This document shows, one piece after another, positions 14,209 to 25,329 of a DNA stretch of 64,000 nucleotides. This stretch comes from Gnetum montanum (lineage: Eukaryota > Streptophyta > Gnetopsida > Gnetales > Gnetaceae), in NCBI GenBank assembly GCA_015680685.1, contig MNCI01004848.1, positions 58,407 through 122,406 on the forward strand. Reading direction: 5' to 3'. The translations under genes and the position numbers were made by a program. The notes under the pieces are model-generated. The model saw only the letters and a program-made list of their open reading frames with translations, was not told the DNA's origin and made no database searches. Positions within the stretch are counted from its first letter, which is position 1. Every line of letters starts with the position of its first letter.

Positions 14209-14376
14209 TTTTTTTGAAAATTTTTTATAAGATGAAACTTTATTGTACATATAGAATAGTACTTGCCTAGAATACTCCTCTAGGCTAGCAAAGGTAGGTA
14301 CTAGAGCTATGCTTTGAACCCAGTATGGGGGGTGCCAATCTTGTGAACCAACCAATTGAGCAACATCTGATGCTCT
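14209..14376 (-). mobile_element. tRNA-derived SINE, family 2, with TSD and A-rich tail
   Basis: On the minus strand it begins AGAGCATCAGATGTTGCTC, with an A-box-like TTGCTCAATTGGTTGG and a B-box-like TGGGTTCAAAGC about 40 bases downstream. It ends in an A-rich tail. It is flanked by perfect 12-bp direct repeats aaaatgttatga at 14197-14208 and 14377-14388. The head and tail differ from family 1, so it is a separate SINE family. Confidence 0.8.
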
Positions 14377-14388
14377 AAAATGTTATGA

Positions 14389-15339
14389 AATTGAAATGGT
14401 TCTTAATTACATAGAGATTTATAATTAAGGTTTAATAAATTTTGTATCATTGTTGCATATCTTACTTTGCATGCAGTGGGATCCAACCTAGAACTTAAGG
14501 ATATAGTCATGTATGTAAGGGCCAAGCCTAAGCCTAGTCTAACATATCTACCTCTATTAGTCATTTGCCTACTGAAAGTCTATTTGCTAGAATCCAAGAG
14601 TAGAAGATAGTAAGAGCTTAGAAATACCCTAATAAACAATAAGGACCACCAAAAGATTCCATTATCTGGTTTCATTTTAGAGGCGAGCCTCAAGATCACA
14701 ACAATAACTATGAGGAGTATTTGACTAAGTTATGGAATTAAATCTTCTTTTAAAAGTAGGTGTCTACTAAAATGTGTTCTATTAAAGCTTTTTTTCTAGG
14801 TAACATATTTATAAGCTAGGAAGGGAGGGGTGTCAAACCCTTATATATATAATAGAAATTCAAAGTACAATAGCAAAAGAGCATTGCATAGAGGAGAAAC
14901 TCCAAATTAACAAAAAGGAAAAGCCCAAAGGTTTTGAGGATGCCTTTTCAAGTTTTCATCCTTACAACCAATCTTGAAAAACCTCCTCTCTAGGGTAGGA
15001 AAATGATCAGACCTTGCCCTCCTTCAAAAGCACCCAATTAAGCTTTCACTTCCTACTAGAGACTTATTGTTAATAAAAAAGAAAAACTAAAGAGAAAAAC
15101 ATTTAGGAATTCAGGTAAAACATCAGCTATATATTTATAAGCTAGGGGGATTACACTAGCTTAGTGATAAGATGATGGTAGGAATAACCACATAAAATTG
15201 AACATTATTTACTATCTATAAATATATGGAGTAGTAAGTGTGTGCATGTGTAGAAACATCAATAGAAGAAATCATCCTAGGATTTGCAACATATGTGGAA
15301 AAAACCTTTGCATGGTCAATAACATTTTCAGAAGAAACC
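14389..15339. other. AT-rich intergenic, no gene recognised
   Basis: No convincing coding signal. The phrase atatttataagctagg occurs near 14806 and again near 15131, the only internal repeat noticed. It may contain decayed downstream parts of the DUF4283-type element to its right, but no endonuclease or reverse transcriptase motif was recognised. Confidence 0.5.
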
Positions 15340-15979
15340 TTAGGAGCATTTATAGTAGCTTATTGCTAATATGCTTGCATTGCCTTTTTTCATAGCATAA
15401 AAGGACATGAATCAAACATGTGATCCTCTCGATGACAATAGTGACATGACTTTGAAAGATTATAATAAACAATCTTCTACACATAATCAATTCTACCAGC
15501 ATGCAAAAGAATTTCTCACTTAAGTGAATCAAGATACACTTCAATCATATATCAAATTCTATGAAAACCACTAACTTTAACGATGATTTCAAAATGCTTG
15601 ATTGGTCCAATATGAGAGATAATATTCCTTTCAACTTTTTCAAAAATTAATGGAAGATTTAGCAATTCAACAAAATAAGAAACCTTTCAAAATTTAGGAG
15701 ATGTTGGATTAAAAGAGGGAGTCCACTTTCGAATAATTAATAAAGCATGATGATGATTGAAAACACCAATATCAAGGGCCTTAAGAACCATCATCAAATC
15801 AACAAATTCTACCACTAAAAATGAGTCTAACAAAGATAACATCCAAACCTCGATCTTTCCAAACTAAATTTAAATGATTTAAAAAAATTGAGGAACAAGG
15901 TAAATAACCTAGAATTTACATGAAAATATACCTTCCAAAATTTTTTGAGTAATAGATTTATATAAATCATTAGGCAATT
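15340..15979 (-). pseudogene. DUF4283 / CCHC zinc-knuckle ORF remnant (3' part), split by element A
   Basis: On the minus strand one frame reads IIRKWTPSFNP, then LLNLPLIF, and ends with CHYCHREDHMFDSC, a perfect C-x2-C-x4-H-x4-C zinc knuckle. This order is typical of plant DUF4283 plus zf-CCHC proteins, the first ORF of plant L1-type LINEs and related copies; such proteins bind nucleic acid. Several in-frame stops make it dead. Its 5' continuation is on the far side of element A (31012-31160): the frame reads SFYEL up to the target site and continues LPNDLYKSITQ here. No LINE second ORF was found, so the parent could be a LINE or a captured DUF4283 gene. Confidence 0.72.
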
Positions 15980-16838
15980 TGATGAGCGGTGAAGGGTACC
16001 CCTACGCCCAATCATATGAATCATAGAGTGCTCATGCATGATCTAGTTGAATTCTGTGGACTCTCTAGTTTTCGGTACACTAGTCGTCTAAGAAGTGGAT
16101 TTTACCCTAACAATCATTTGTTGTCTTCCCAATTACACTTGTGAAGTACAAAGGTATGGTTAAGTGTAATTGAGGCATATGATTTTTATCATTTTATGTT
16201 TTATGTTCTTTGGAGCTTGAAGAGAGAGAAAAAGTAATTTTATGACTAATTTGGTTTAACTAACTAACTGATCTCTAACTAGTCCTAACATAAGCATCTA
16301 GTTCCATTGTCCATACACGTCTCAAACCCACATATCCACTACTAGGTTACCAAGAGCTACACTACTGGGCATACCAAGCAGTAACGCTGCTAGGATTACC
16401 AAGCAAATACGTGTTATGATGGAAGCGATCGTACTTATGTATTTAATCTATCTAGCTTATCTCACTTAATTAGCTTAATTAGCTTAATGACTAGAAAACA
16501 TTAAATAAATAACTAAAAACATTAAATGCATGAATAAAATAGCTAAACTATCCAGAATGTTGCAAGGTTTATCAAGAAGCTCATTTTTATTATTGTACAT
16601 ACTGTTGTGCTCATGTACAACAATGCTGGAATAAAGATTTGTACACTCAATGACTCCTACTACGGGCACTTGGAAAAATATTCTAACTTTCGAATGGAAA
16701 AACTGCAAGAGCTTTGCTACTGCTATGAATCTCTTGCCATAAATATGGCTGGTGAGCACGTATTTATATGTAGGAATAGACCTTGCATCAATGGGGTCTA
16801 GTTGACAGGGCCTCGTCAATGTAGCCAACTACGGCTCA
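15980..16838 (-). repeat. 3' LTR of element A
   Basis: Ends (sense) in CTCATCA. It has a TATA-like TATAAATACG on the minus strand near 16769-16760. Sequence in common with the 5' LTR (30161-31011) runs through both U3 and R/U5, for example the gttaccaag / actactgg block near 16345 and 30522. Its first bases read TGAGCC rather than the expected TGATGAG, apparently a 3-base loss at the extreme end. Confidence 0.88.
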
Positions 16839-16855
16839 TACCCCCACGACTAAAT
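16839..16855 (-). other. Polypurine tract of element A
   Basis: In sense direction the sequence just before the 3' LTR is TTTAGTCGTGGGGGTA. Element C has TTTAGTCATGGAGGTA at the same place (56635-56650). This would prime plus-strand DNA synthesis. The match between two elements supports the LTR boundary. Confidence 0.7.
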
Positions 16856-17074
16856 TAAAACTCATTCTCAAGTTCCTTTACAAAATTGGTAAGGTATGGA
16901 ATTATTGACTAACTCTTAACAAAACAAACTAATTTGACAAAATTGAGTGCCTAAGTGTATAGATCAACACATTACAAAAATTGTGGTGTTCATGACACAA
17001 AATTGAACACCATGACATGACTTTGCAAAATTTTGACAACACTTCCTTTGATGCCATGAAGATGGTGAAGAAGA
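16856..17074. other. Non-coding spacer before the polypurine tract of A
   Basis: AT-rich, no feature recognised. Confidence 0.5.
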
Positions 17075-19911
17075 TCAAACAGTCCTAGGCAGTGGAGGTT
17101 CCTAATGCTTTGAAGAATCTTCATCAATTTTAGGCATGTGTGGTGACTAAGGTGGTTGTGGCTATGTTGCTGCTACTGCAACTTCTAGCGGGAGGCAAAA
17201 AGCATCCAACAATGCTTTCATTTTCTCCTCCTTACTCTTGGGATTGTGCATGGTCAACGTAGCTTCACCAATGTGGGCCAGAATTGGCACATCCAAGGAT
17301 AGGGAATTGCTAGGAATAGCTTGTTGGCATTGATAAATCAAGCAGCAAATTGTTTGTGCTTGATGTCAAATGCTTTGACTACATCTTTTACCTCCTAGTA
17401 ACCATTCATTCTCTTGGCCAAGTTCTCGGTAGTTGATCATTGATCAGTGAATCATGCCCTAAGAACTTTGAGTTCAGCATTTTCCATCTTAAGCTTTTGC
17501 TTAGTGTCCTTATGGTGCTTGAACTCAACCTTGTACAACAAGTACGAGCTAGCCACCTACTTCTTGAGTTCTAACCATAGCCATCTAGTGATTAGCATCA
17601 CCAGGTTTGCATAGCAGAGATTGGCCAGTTCCATATACTCTATCATTTCTTTAATTTGCAACTCCTTCATGCAGATCTTCACTTTGTTATAGGCACCTAT
17701 TCCATCAATGATGGGCTACCACACCTCTCTTCCTTGTTGGAGTTACTGGGGGGCCTTATTTACTTTTACCTTAACCATTTGAATATGCTTTTCATTTACT
17801 TCCTTCTACAGGCTAACCTAGTCTCTATAGTAATTCTTGACTCTTTTAAATTTGAGAGCCTTGTTTTTCTAGGTGGCAATCTCAATGGAAGATTTTTGGC
17901 ATAAGGCTTAGACTTCCTCCACGGACAAATTACGATTCTCTGTGGCCAATTTTCTTAATTTCGTGTTTACCCTGGCGAGCTTCTCCTACTTTTGATAAAT
18001 GAATTCTTGCATCTATTGTTTTGTGCATCAACATTGCATAGGTGATGATTTTCTATGATTAGTGATTTATTTTCTTGGTGCATCTAAACTAAGTAGGTTT
18101 TTGCTTCTACTATGGATTGGTTGAAGATGATCATCACCATTTACTCCTTAGCTTGTTTTAATCATTATTAAAGCTACTGAAAAGCTTCACCTCTGGTTCT
18201 TGTTAGGTTGAGAAGTGCAAGATCAACAAAATAGGCATGTAGTTCAGCAACTTCTACAGCCAAGTGTTGGAGTCATTTCAAGTTGCCCTTTGAAAATGAT
18301 GCATTTGCCCTTTACTTCCAATAACTCTGATTGGGTTGCAATAATGTTGTCCAAAAAATCAAAAATATCCTAAATCGATTGCCTGGTTCCTACTAGTTGG
18401 TCCAACAACTCTTCATTCTAGGCTACATTTAATCTTTTGCTAACTATGCTTGCGGATGTCTGTGCATCTTGAAGTGCAGATACATCTAGTATAGATGTCG
18501 CAAGTGCATTAAGTACTTCTATGATTCGGTCAACAACTACTTCAGTAGTAGTCTCTTGCCCTTGGTGCTACATCACCAATGCAGTTGCCCCCTCACCCTC
18601 CTCCAAGCACATCGAAAAGGAGGTAGCATTCCTAAAGATTTTTGAGAATAAATAGTATTGAGATAGAAACATTGTCACCTCACAGGCATTGGGATTCGAT
18701 ATTGCGAGCAACTATGTTCGTTAGGTAGAGAATATCGACCCACCTCTTTCCATCTAGTTGATTGTCCAAGCCACCTCATTAAGGTGACTCATCATAGGTC
18801 GATATATGGATGGGTCTCTGCCACTCATTCCTGCATACTGCTCCTACTTACACAAGAGTTATTCTTAGATTTCATGCAACCACTCAATGGCTGCATGGGC
18901 CTTCGACATTGTTTCTTGAGTAGGCAGTGGATGTGCTAGTTGCTAGTCCCCTTCTTTGGACATATCAAGTGTCTTGTCCTTCATCATTTCATATCATGAG
19001 GCTATAAGAGTATGCCTGATCATGTCATTTGCACAGTGGATGATCCCTACCCTTTTGCAAAGTTTCTTGATGAGGCATGGAAAAGGCAAGGTTTTCCTTC
19101 CATGTTCATTTTCTTTGAAGTGCTTCTGGATCTCTAAATAGATAAATTGTGGAAGGTTCACTAGAAATCTCCCACTTAGCATGATGCATGCTTAGGCAAA
19201 AAAGGTAGTCACCTTACTAGGTCTAATCATTGGATTGAGATGATAGGTTGTTATCTTGAAGTATATGCGTTCCACCAGTGTGAGTGTACTGAATTTCTTA
19301 CGGTTGACCTCGTAACACCACTAGGTTCACTCCTTTTTGGCCTTAGGGTCAACTTGTGTAAATAACTTTGCCAATTGTGTCCTAGAATCAAGCAACCTAA
19401 TAACTTGTGCAATAACTTCAACTGAGTAGGACACCTAAATGTCCTTGATCTTCACTATGGAGTCTGTCCTTCTATTATTCTAGAAGAGGCATATCTCTCC
19501 CATGTACCACTCCCCATTGGAAGTGATGATTAACCACATGGGAGAGGTTTGCAATTGTATTTTCACCTCTACTAGAGCATGCTCGAAAAATGGTCTAAAG
19601 TTTAGTTCCTGGAGAATTGAGCATTGGATATCACGGGGCCTAATGTTATCGAGGTAGGCTTGTGTTAGTGTGATTTCAAGCCTTGGTATGGGTCATGGTG
19701 CTTCCCCACACTACGATTATTCTATTGCAACTTCTTCTTCAGGAATTTGTCAAATAGATTCCACTTTGGACTCCTCTTGAAGAGGTCTCGTTGCATGGGT
19801 TTCTTTTGGCTGATCCTAGGCCTGTTCTTGTTGGCCCTTTTCAATTCTGGGCCATTTCTTCCTTGTTTGCAATGGTCATCCCTCCTATGATTGTTTTGAT
19901 CTTGGTGCCAT
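17075..19911 (-). pseudogene. Second ORF of element A region: putative plant transposon protein (PF20167-like), decayed
   Basis: From ATG 19911 (MAPRSKQS…) the minus strand keeps a long protein-like frame of roughly 945 codons, interrupted by stops that are mostly TAG and TGA where Gln or Arg would fit, plus at least one frameshift. The middle reads LSGRFLVNLPQFIYLEIQ and then TLPFPCLIKKLCKRVGI (19182-19000). This resembles the 'putative plant transposon protein' domain (PF20167) of plant retroelement ORFs; I recall that family from memory and could not search. The C-terminal third is Lys/Glu/Gln-rich and coiled-coil-like. It lies in the same sense as gag-pol, between pol and the 3' LTR, where Athila elements keep an extra ORF. 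Function unknown. Confidence 0.6.
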
Positions 19912-19951
19912 CTATAATCACAACATGATCACGGGTTAGCAATTATTATGT
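19534..19951 (-). repeat. Downstream copy of 418-bp duplication (start of full second ORF)
   Basis: The same 418 bases as 21450-21867, here continuing into the rest of the ORF. The two copies share nothing beyond their upstream junction: after ATAATAATTGC-type sequence this one is followed by the tandem repeat region, the other by the promoter-like leader. Confidence 0.88.
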
Positions 19952-20160
19952 GAAACACCACAAAAATTTTGGCTAACACTTGAAGACAGAAATTAAGCTA
20001 AGTCATGTTGATCCTTAGCATGATCAAGCTTGAAAGCCTTAAAAATAACATCAAACGAAGTCAAAGCAAGCAAGTAAAAGTTCCCTGGGATCCACAGAAG
20101 ACTACGATGACATCTGGCATCAAACTTGGCAAATCTTGAGCTCAAAATACTTGGTTTTCA

Positions 20161-20932
20161 CTAAGTATGCATCCTGTACGCTGGCCTACACATGCCCAGC
20201 GTAAGGCCCAACGTAAGGCCCAGCGTATAGCAACTTTCGGGGCTCAAAAACTCATCAAAACATGTTAAAGTGGAGTGTCTAGACCCCCCAGAACCTTTCC
20301 CAAGGTTCCCAGCAGGTCTCAGGCACTCGAAAATTGAATTTTGGGCTCCGAATGATGGTCTTCCATTCCTATACGCCCGGGGTAGACGCCGGGGTTTGGG
20401 CAGCGTAGACAGACTTTCGGGCCCCAGAAATGAGTCAAAATGTGCCAGAACTGAGTGTTTGGACCCCCCAGGACCTTCCCCAAGGTCCCCAGTAGGTCTC
20501 AGGCACTTGAAAATCAAATTTTGGGCTCCAAATGATGGTCGTTCATTCCTCTACGCCCAGCGTATACGCCCGACGTAAGCCCAATGTAAGCCCAGCGTAG
20601 AGAGACTTTCGGGCCCCAGAAATGAGTCAAAATGTGCCAGAACTGAGCGTCTGGACCCCCCAGGACCTTCCCCAAGGTCCCTAATAGGTCTCATGCACTT
20701 GAAAATCAAATTTTGGGCTCCAAATGATGGTCATTCATTCCTCTACGCCCAGCGTATACGCCCGGCGTAAGCCCAGCGTTAGCCCAGCATAGAGAGACTT
20801 TCGGGCCCCAGAAATGCATCAAAACATACCAGAATCGAGCGTTCAGACCCCCTAGGACCTTCCCCAAGGTCCCCAGTAGGTCTCAGGCACTTGAAAATCG
20901 AATTTTGGGCTCCAAATGATGGTCGTTCATTC
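20161..20932 (-). repeat. 192-bp GC-rich tandem repeat with TACGC/GCGTA palindromes
   Basis: The anchor actttcggg occurs at 20233, 20413, 20605 and 20797 (spacings 180, 192, 192), each followed by gaccccccaggaccttcccc-type and tttgggctccaaatgatgg-type blocks. Each unit starts with several short copies of (ta)cgcccagcgtaag. TACGCCCAGCGTA is a 5-bp inverted repeat around CCA. The array runs into the assembly gap, so the copy number is unknown. It is GC- and CpG-rich in an AT-rich, CpG-depleted element. Confidence 0.9.
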
Positions 20933-21449
20933 NNNNNNNNNNNNNNNNNNNNNNNNNNNNNNNNNNNNNNNNNNNNNNNNNNNNNNNNNNNNNNNNNNNN
21001 NNNNNNNNNNNNNNNNNNNNNNNNNNNNNNNNNNNNNNNNNNNNNNNNNNNNNNNNNNNNNNNNNNNNNNNNNNNNNNNNNNNNNNNNNNNNNNNNNNNN
21101 NNNNNNNNNNNNNNNNNNNNNNNNNNNNNNNNNNNNNNNNNNNNNNNNNNNNNNNNNNNNNNNNNNNNNNNNNNNNNNNNNNNNNNNNNNNNNNNNNNNN
21201 NNNNNNNNNNNNNNNNNNNNNNNNNNNNNNNNNNNNNNNNNNNNNNNNNNNNNNNNNNNNNNNNNNNNNNNNNNNNNNNNNNNNNNNNNNNNNNNNNNNN
21301 NNNNNNNNNNNNNNNNNNNNNNNNNNNNNNNNNNNNNNNNNNNNNNNNNNNNNNNNNNNNNNNNNNNNNNNNNNNNNNNNNNNNNNNNNNNNNNNNNNNN
21401 NNNNNNNNNNNNNNNNNNNNNNNNNNNNNNNNNNNNNNNNNNNNNNNNN
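20933..21449. other. Assembly gap (517 N)
   Basis: Run of N between the tandem repeat and the duplicated ORF start. Its size may be an estimate, and the true array may be longer. Any frames spanning it are meaningless. Confidence 0.99.
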
Positions 21450-21867
21450 CCACATGGGAGAGGTTTGCAATTGTATTTTCACCTCTACTAGAGCATGCTC
21501 GAAAAATGATCTAAAGTTTAGTTCCTGGAGAATTGAGCATTGGATATCACGGGGCCTAATGTTATCGAGGTAGGCTTGTGTTAGTGTGATTTCAAGCCTT
21601 GGTATGGGTCATGGTGCTTCCCCACACTACAATTATTCTATTGCAACTTCTTCTTCAGGAATTTGTCAAATAGATTCCACTTTGGACTCCTCTTGAAGAG
21701 GTCTCGTTGCATGGGTTTCTTTTGGCTGATCCTAGGCCTGTTCTTGTTGGCCCTTTCCAATTCTGGGCCATTTCTCCCTTGTTTGCAATGGTCATCCCTC
21801 CTATGATTGTTTTGATCTTGGTGCCATCTATAATCACAACATGATCACGGGTTAGCAATTATTATGT
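21450..21867 (-). repeat. Upstream copy of 418-bp duplication (5' end of second ORF)
   Basis: Matches 19534-19951 at constant offset 1916 with about four mismatches seen by eye, so about 99% identical. It contains the splice-acceptor-like GATTATAG and ATG (21827) and the first ~125 codons of the second ORF, then stops abruptly at the edge of the N gap. Either a real recent duplication or an overlap left by scaffolding. Confidence 0.88.
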
Positions 21868-22133
21868 AACATGAAACAATTGGGATACCTTATCTCCTTG
21901 GAATAGTTACACATGGCTAAGTTGTGATTATGGCTAATTTAATCAATTTTAATCATTATTTTATATGTGTTTTAATGTTAATAAGTCATTTCAAAGGGTG
22001 TTGGAAGGGTTAACTCTCAAAAATTGATAGTTTCATATCATTGTATTCATTAATCCTTTGGGGAAGTTAGAAAACTTTTCAAAAAATTTCATTGGAAACC
22101 TTAAGGTTTATAGCCCCCACGATAAAGAGCTTA

Positions 22134-22290
22134 CCTTCGGTAGTTGCAAGATCAAAGAATGGAGTGATTTGGACTAATAGTTGGAAAGTTCTTGGAAGGT
22201 TTTGGGCTCTGAAAAATGGCAAAAACTCCCCTCTTGTTATGAAGAAAATGACAAAAAATTGCAAAGTATGTGGTGCTATATATAGAGTTT
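22134..22290 (-). promoter_or_regulatory. Promoter-like leader and possible splice donor upstream of second ORF
   Basis: In sense (minus) direction there is a TATA box CTCTATATATAGC (about 22287-22275), about 150 bases of possible 5' leader, then CCGAAG|GTAAGCTC, a good splice donor at 22134. Both copies of the downstream ORF start directly after an acceptor-like GATTATAG (ATG at 21827 and 19911). This suggests an mRNA whose leader intron ends immediately before the start codon. The sequence before the TATA (GTCAACTAGGCCTAG…TTGATGCAAG) resembles the U3 of element A's LTR. No transcript evidence. Confidence 0.45.
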
Positions 22291-23844
22291 TTAGCTTGCA
22301 TCAATTGGGCCTAATTGATGGGGTTAGCTGCATTGACTAGGCCTAGTTGACATGGTTGTTGACCATTGTTGACTTTCATTGATTTGCATTGGCTTTTCTA
22401 AAATGTTAAAAATATAAGGAGTTTTTGAGTGAAATTGGAGTCAAATGGAAGCCCAAAAATTCATGACCATGATGAAAATAGTAGAAGAGGGTGTTGGAGT
22501 TAGAAAATTAAAAAATTGAGAAAATGGTTTGGAGAATGAATTTAATGAGAGTTTAAGGAACACAAAGCGGGATACACAATGGAATATGCAAAAGATAGGA
22601 CTGTAGCAATGTTTAAGATAAGGGACATAACTATCCAAACCAAGAGATATGCAACTAGGTTCTCCCCATAGTAGTCACATACCCTTTTTTCCTTTGCATA
22701 ATCTCAACTAAGGAGTCTATGGGCCCCATAGTCAATTTAATGGTCATGAAAAGTTAAGGACCAACTTGGAAGAATCTATCCAAGAATTTCAACATATCAA
22801 ACTAAGACATCAAGCATAACACAAAAACCAATAGTGAAGTGAGTTATGGTAGCATAAATGGATGATTGAGAAGGTGGGATGGAATCTTGAATTGAGGTCA
22901 TAAGAAGTCCCTTGTGAAATTTGTGTTTAAAATGACTTGAGAAGATCCATCCTTAGTCTAGACCAAAACTAGCCTCTTTCAGTGACTTTGCATCACCACT
23001 CTAAGATCGATCTACCCCCTCGAGACATATGAGTGCTCCCACAAAACAACCACCATTCCATAAAAGAGAAGAAAAGAGAAGTAGGAAGTGAGAGAGGGCC
23101 TTAGTTAGAAGGGACCTTTAGGCATGGGTAACATGTCTTTCTAGTCCCATAACTAGTGCTTGTAGCCCATTTATTTGTCTAAGGGGTGTGCTTTGAATTC
23201 CCATCATGTTTTTTTTTCTTTCTTTTTTTATGGATGGGAACCACACCATGCAAAGACTTTATTTGACTTCCTATAGTGGTTGACATGGAACGGTAAGTAG
23301 TCTATGAGAAACACTCAAGCAAGTAGAAGAGTACAAAGAGTATTAAGTCCCCTTGAAGTCACACCCTATACAAACCTTTGAATCATTCCCAATTCTGAAA
23401 ACTACCAAGGTCACTAATTTATTAAAAATTTCTTTCATGAAAGGGACCTCAAACTTCTAGAACAAGGAAAACCATAGAGTTTGTAGATGGGTGGATGATG
23501 TGGACTCACTACCTATTCCATGGAAAATAAACCATGTCATAGTCATCAGATCAGAATTCAAAAATAGAAACTAGACATTGACAATCACAACATTAAGCAT
23601 AAACCATCATTAGTAAACAACAATAGTGGCATTGTGTCCTATGGCAATAAAGCACTTTTATTAGCAAAAATAGTGAAAAATCACATAAAATAAAATAAAA
23701 TAAAGTATATAAAAAGGTATAAAATATTCAAAAAGATAAAATATACTAATGATGCTATAAAATAAAAAATTTGAGAAAATGGATACAAATCAACAAAGTG
23801 TAAAACAAAAATGTATAAAAACAAAAAGATGAAAAACTAAGGAG
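22291..23844 (-). other. 3' non-coding region of element A
   Basis: No coding frame recognised. Near 23215-23280 it holds a segment (tttttatggatgggaaccacaccatgcaaag and on) homologous to the ends of the internal regions of B (47935-47965) and C (55455-55485). Those elements lack the extra 17-22 kb material that follows here. Confidence 0.6.
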
Positions 23845-25170
23845 CCATGTGTGTGGTTAGCATGGGTGGCCATCTTCCCCATGATTGAGTTGGAAGGAGG
23901 AGATCTAAAAAATTTAATGTGGTTGTCCATCTACTAAGGTATTTGTTGCATTGGCTTGCTTGGGCTCATGGAAAAGCTTTACTTGTTGGATGTTAACTTG
24001 TTGCTTTTTATTTATATTCTTAGGTTTATAGATTAACCTAGCCCTAGAGCAAAAGATTTGATCAATTATATAAGGTCCCTTTCACAATGTTTGGAACTTT
24101 GTCTTTTGGGATACGTGCGTGGGATTCTAATAGAGAACCTTATCTCTCAGTTGAAGTTTTACTTTATGTATTCTAAGATCATGACATTGCTTGTTGAATG
24201 CGTTGTGCATTTCATTCAAAGATAAGGCCACTAATTGGTTTTTGTCTAACACATTCAGGTTGATCAATATTTCTCTTTATTTTAGACTTAGGTCAAGGTC
24301 CAAATCATAGGCTGTTGAGAGTGTATGAGGCTTAGATTAAATTAGGAGCATTGGAAGTTTTTTATACACTAGCTCATAGGAATAGTAGCCAATAGGAAGT
24401 TTCCATGTTGAGTGGTAGGTCCAAAAGGCATTGTTGAGTTTTGTGCTCTAGTCTTTTCTATATTTGTTTATGGTTCTTATTAGAAGCATTGTAATCTCCC
24501 TATTAGTTACCTCTACTTGACCATTGGCTTAGGGGTGATAGGGTGCTGTTAATCTATGTTTGACCCCTAAGTGTTGCATAAGTCTTCGAAAGGTGGCACT
24601 TGTAAAATGAGTTCCATTGTTAGAAATTAGTGCACATGGCATCCCAAACCTATTTATAACATTTTTTTATACAAATCTAGTAGCATTGGATGATGTATAA
24701 TCAGTGAAAATTACTGCTTTTGCCCATTTGGTGTAGTAGTCGACTGCTATGATGATATATGCCTTTCCATTGGACATGGGTGTGATGGGACCCATGAAGT
24801 CTATGCCCCATATGTCAAAGGGCTCCAATGGTTGAATCCACTATTGAGAATCCTCCATTTGAGCAATAATCCCATCATCTCTTTGGTAGTGTTCACAAGA
24901 TCGGACAAACTGGTGGGCATCCCTAAAGATTATAGGCCAATAGTATCCTATCATTAGGATTTTTATGGCCATGCATCTTCCTACATAGTGGCCTTTGCAA
25001 GGGCCTTCGTGAGCATCTTGGAGAACACATAGTTGATCCACATTAGGGACACACCAATGAATCAAACTATCAATGCATACCTTGTTGAGGTGTCTGTTGA
25101 TTTCCATGAAATACTTTTCTTGATGAAGAAACTGTTGTTTCTTCCTAAAGTCCAAACCTTGTGGCATCTC
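23845..25170 (-). pseudogene. Integrase region of element A
   Basis: The 25167-24841 frame carries the integrase zinc-binding domain (H-x-H…C-x2-C type: DAHEGPCKGHYVGR … CEHYQRDDG). The catalytic core and C-terminal tail follow with stops; near 23880-23850 it ends with a QSWGRWPPM-like segment matching the ends of B and C. Position after RNase H is diagnostic of Ty3/gypsy. Not functional. Confidence 0.8.
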
Positions 25171-25329
25171 CTAAATAAGAAGGTAAGTGAGAATGCCATT
25201 GTACCATTTTTTTCTATGGGTACTTGGTCATTTATTGCTCCTGTAAAGAGGAGTTTGTTTAGAAATTTTGATCAAAGAGTGGGCTCTCCTCTTCTTTATT
25301 ATCCCATCTTAATCGAGAGAGGTGGTGAG

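Noticed and set aside
20161-20932. CRISPR-like array
   Set aside because: Units are head-to-tail satellites of 180-192 bases without unique spacers, in a plant genome.
20779-21514. Long frames across the N run
   Set aside because: They exist only because N has no stops.
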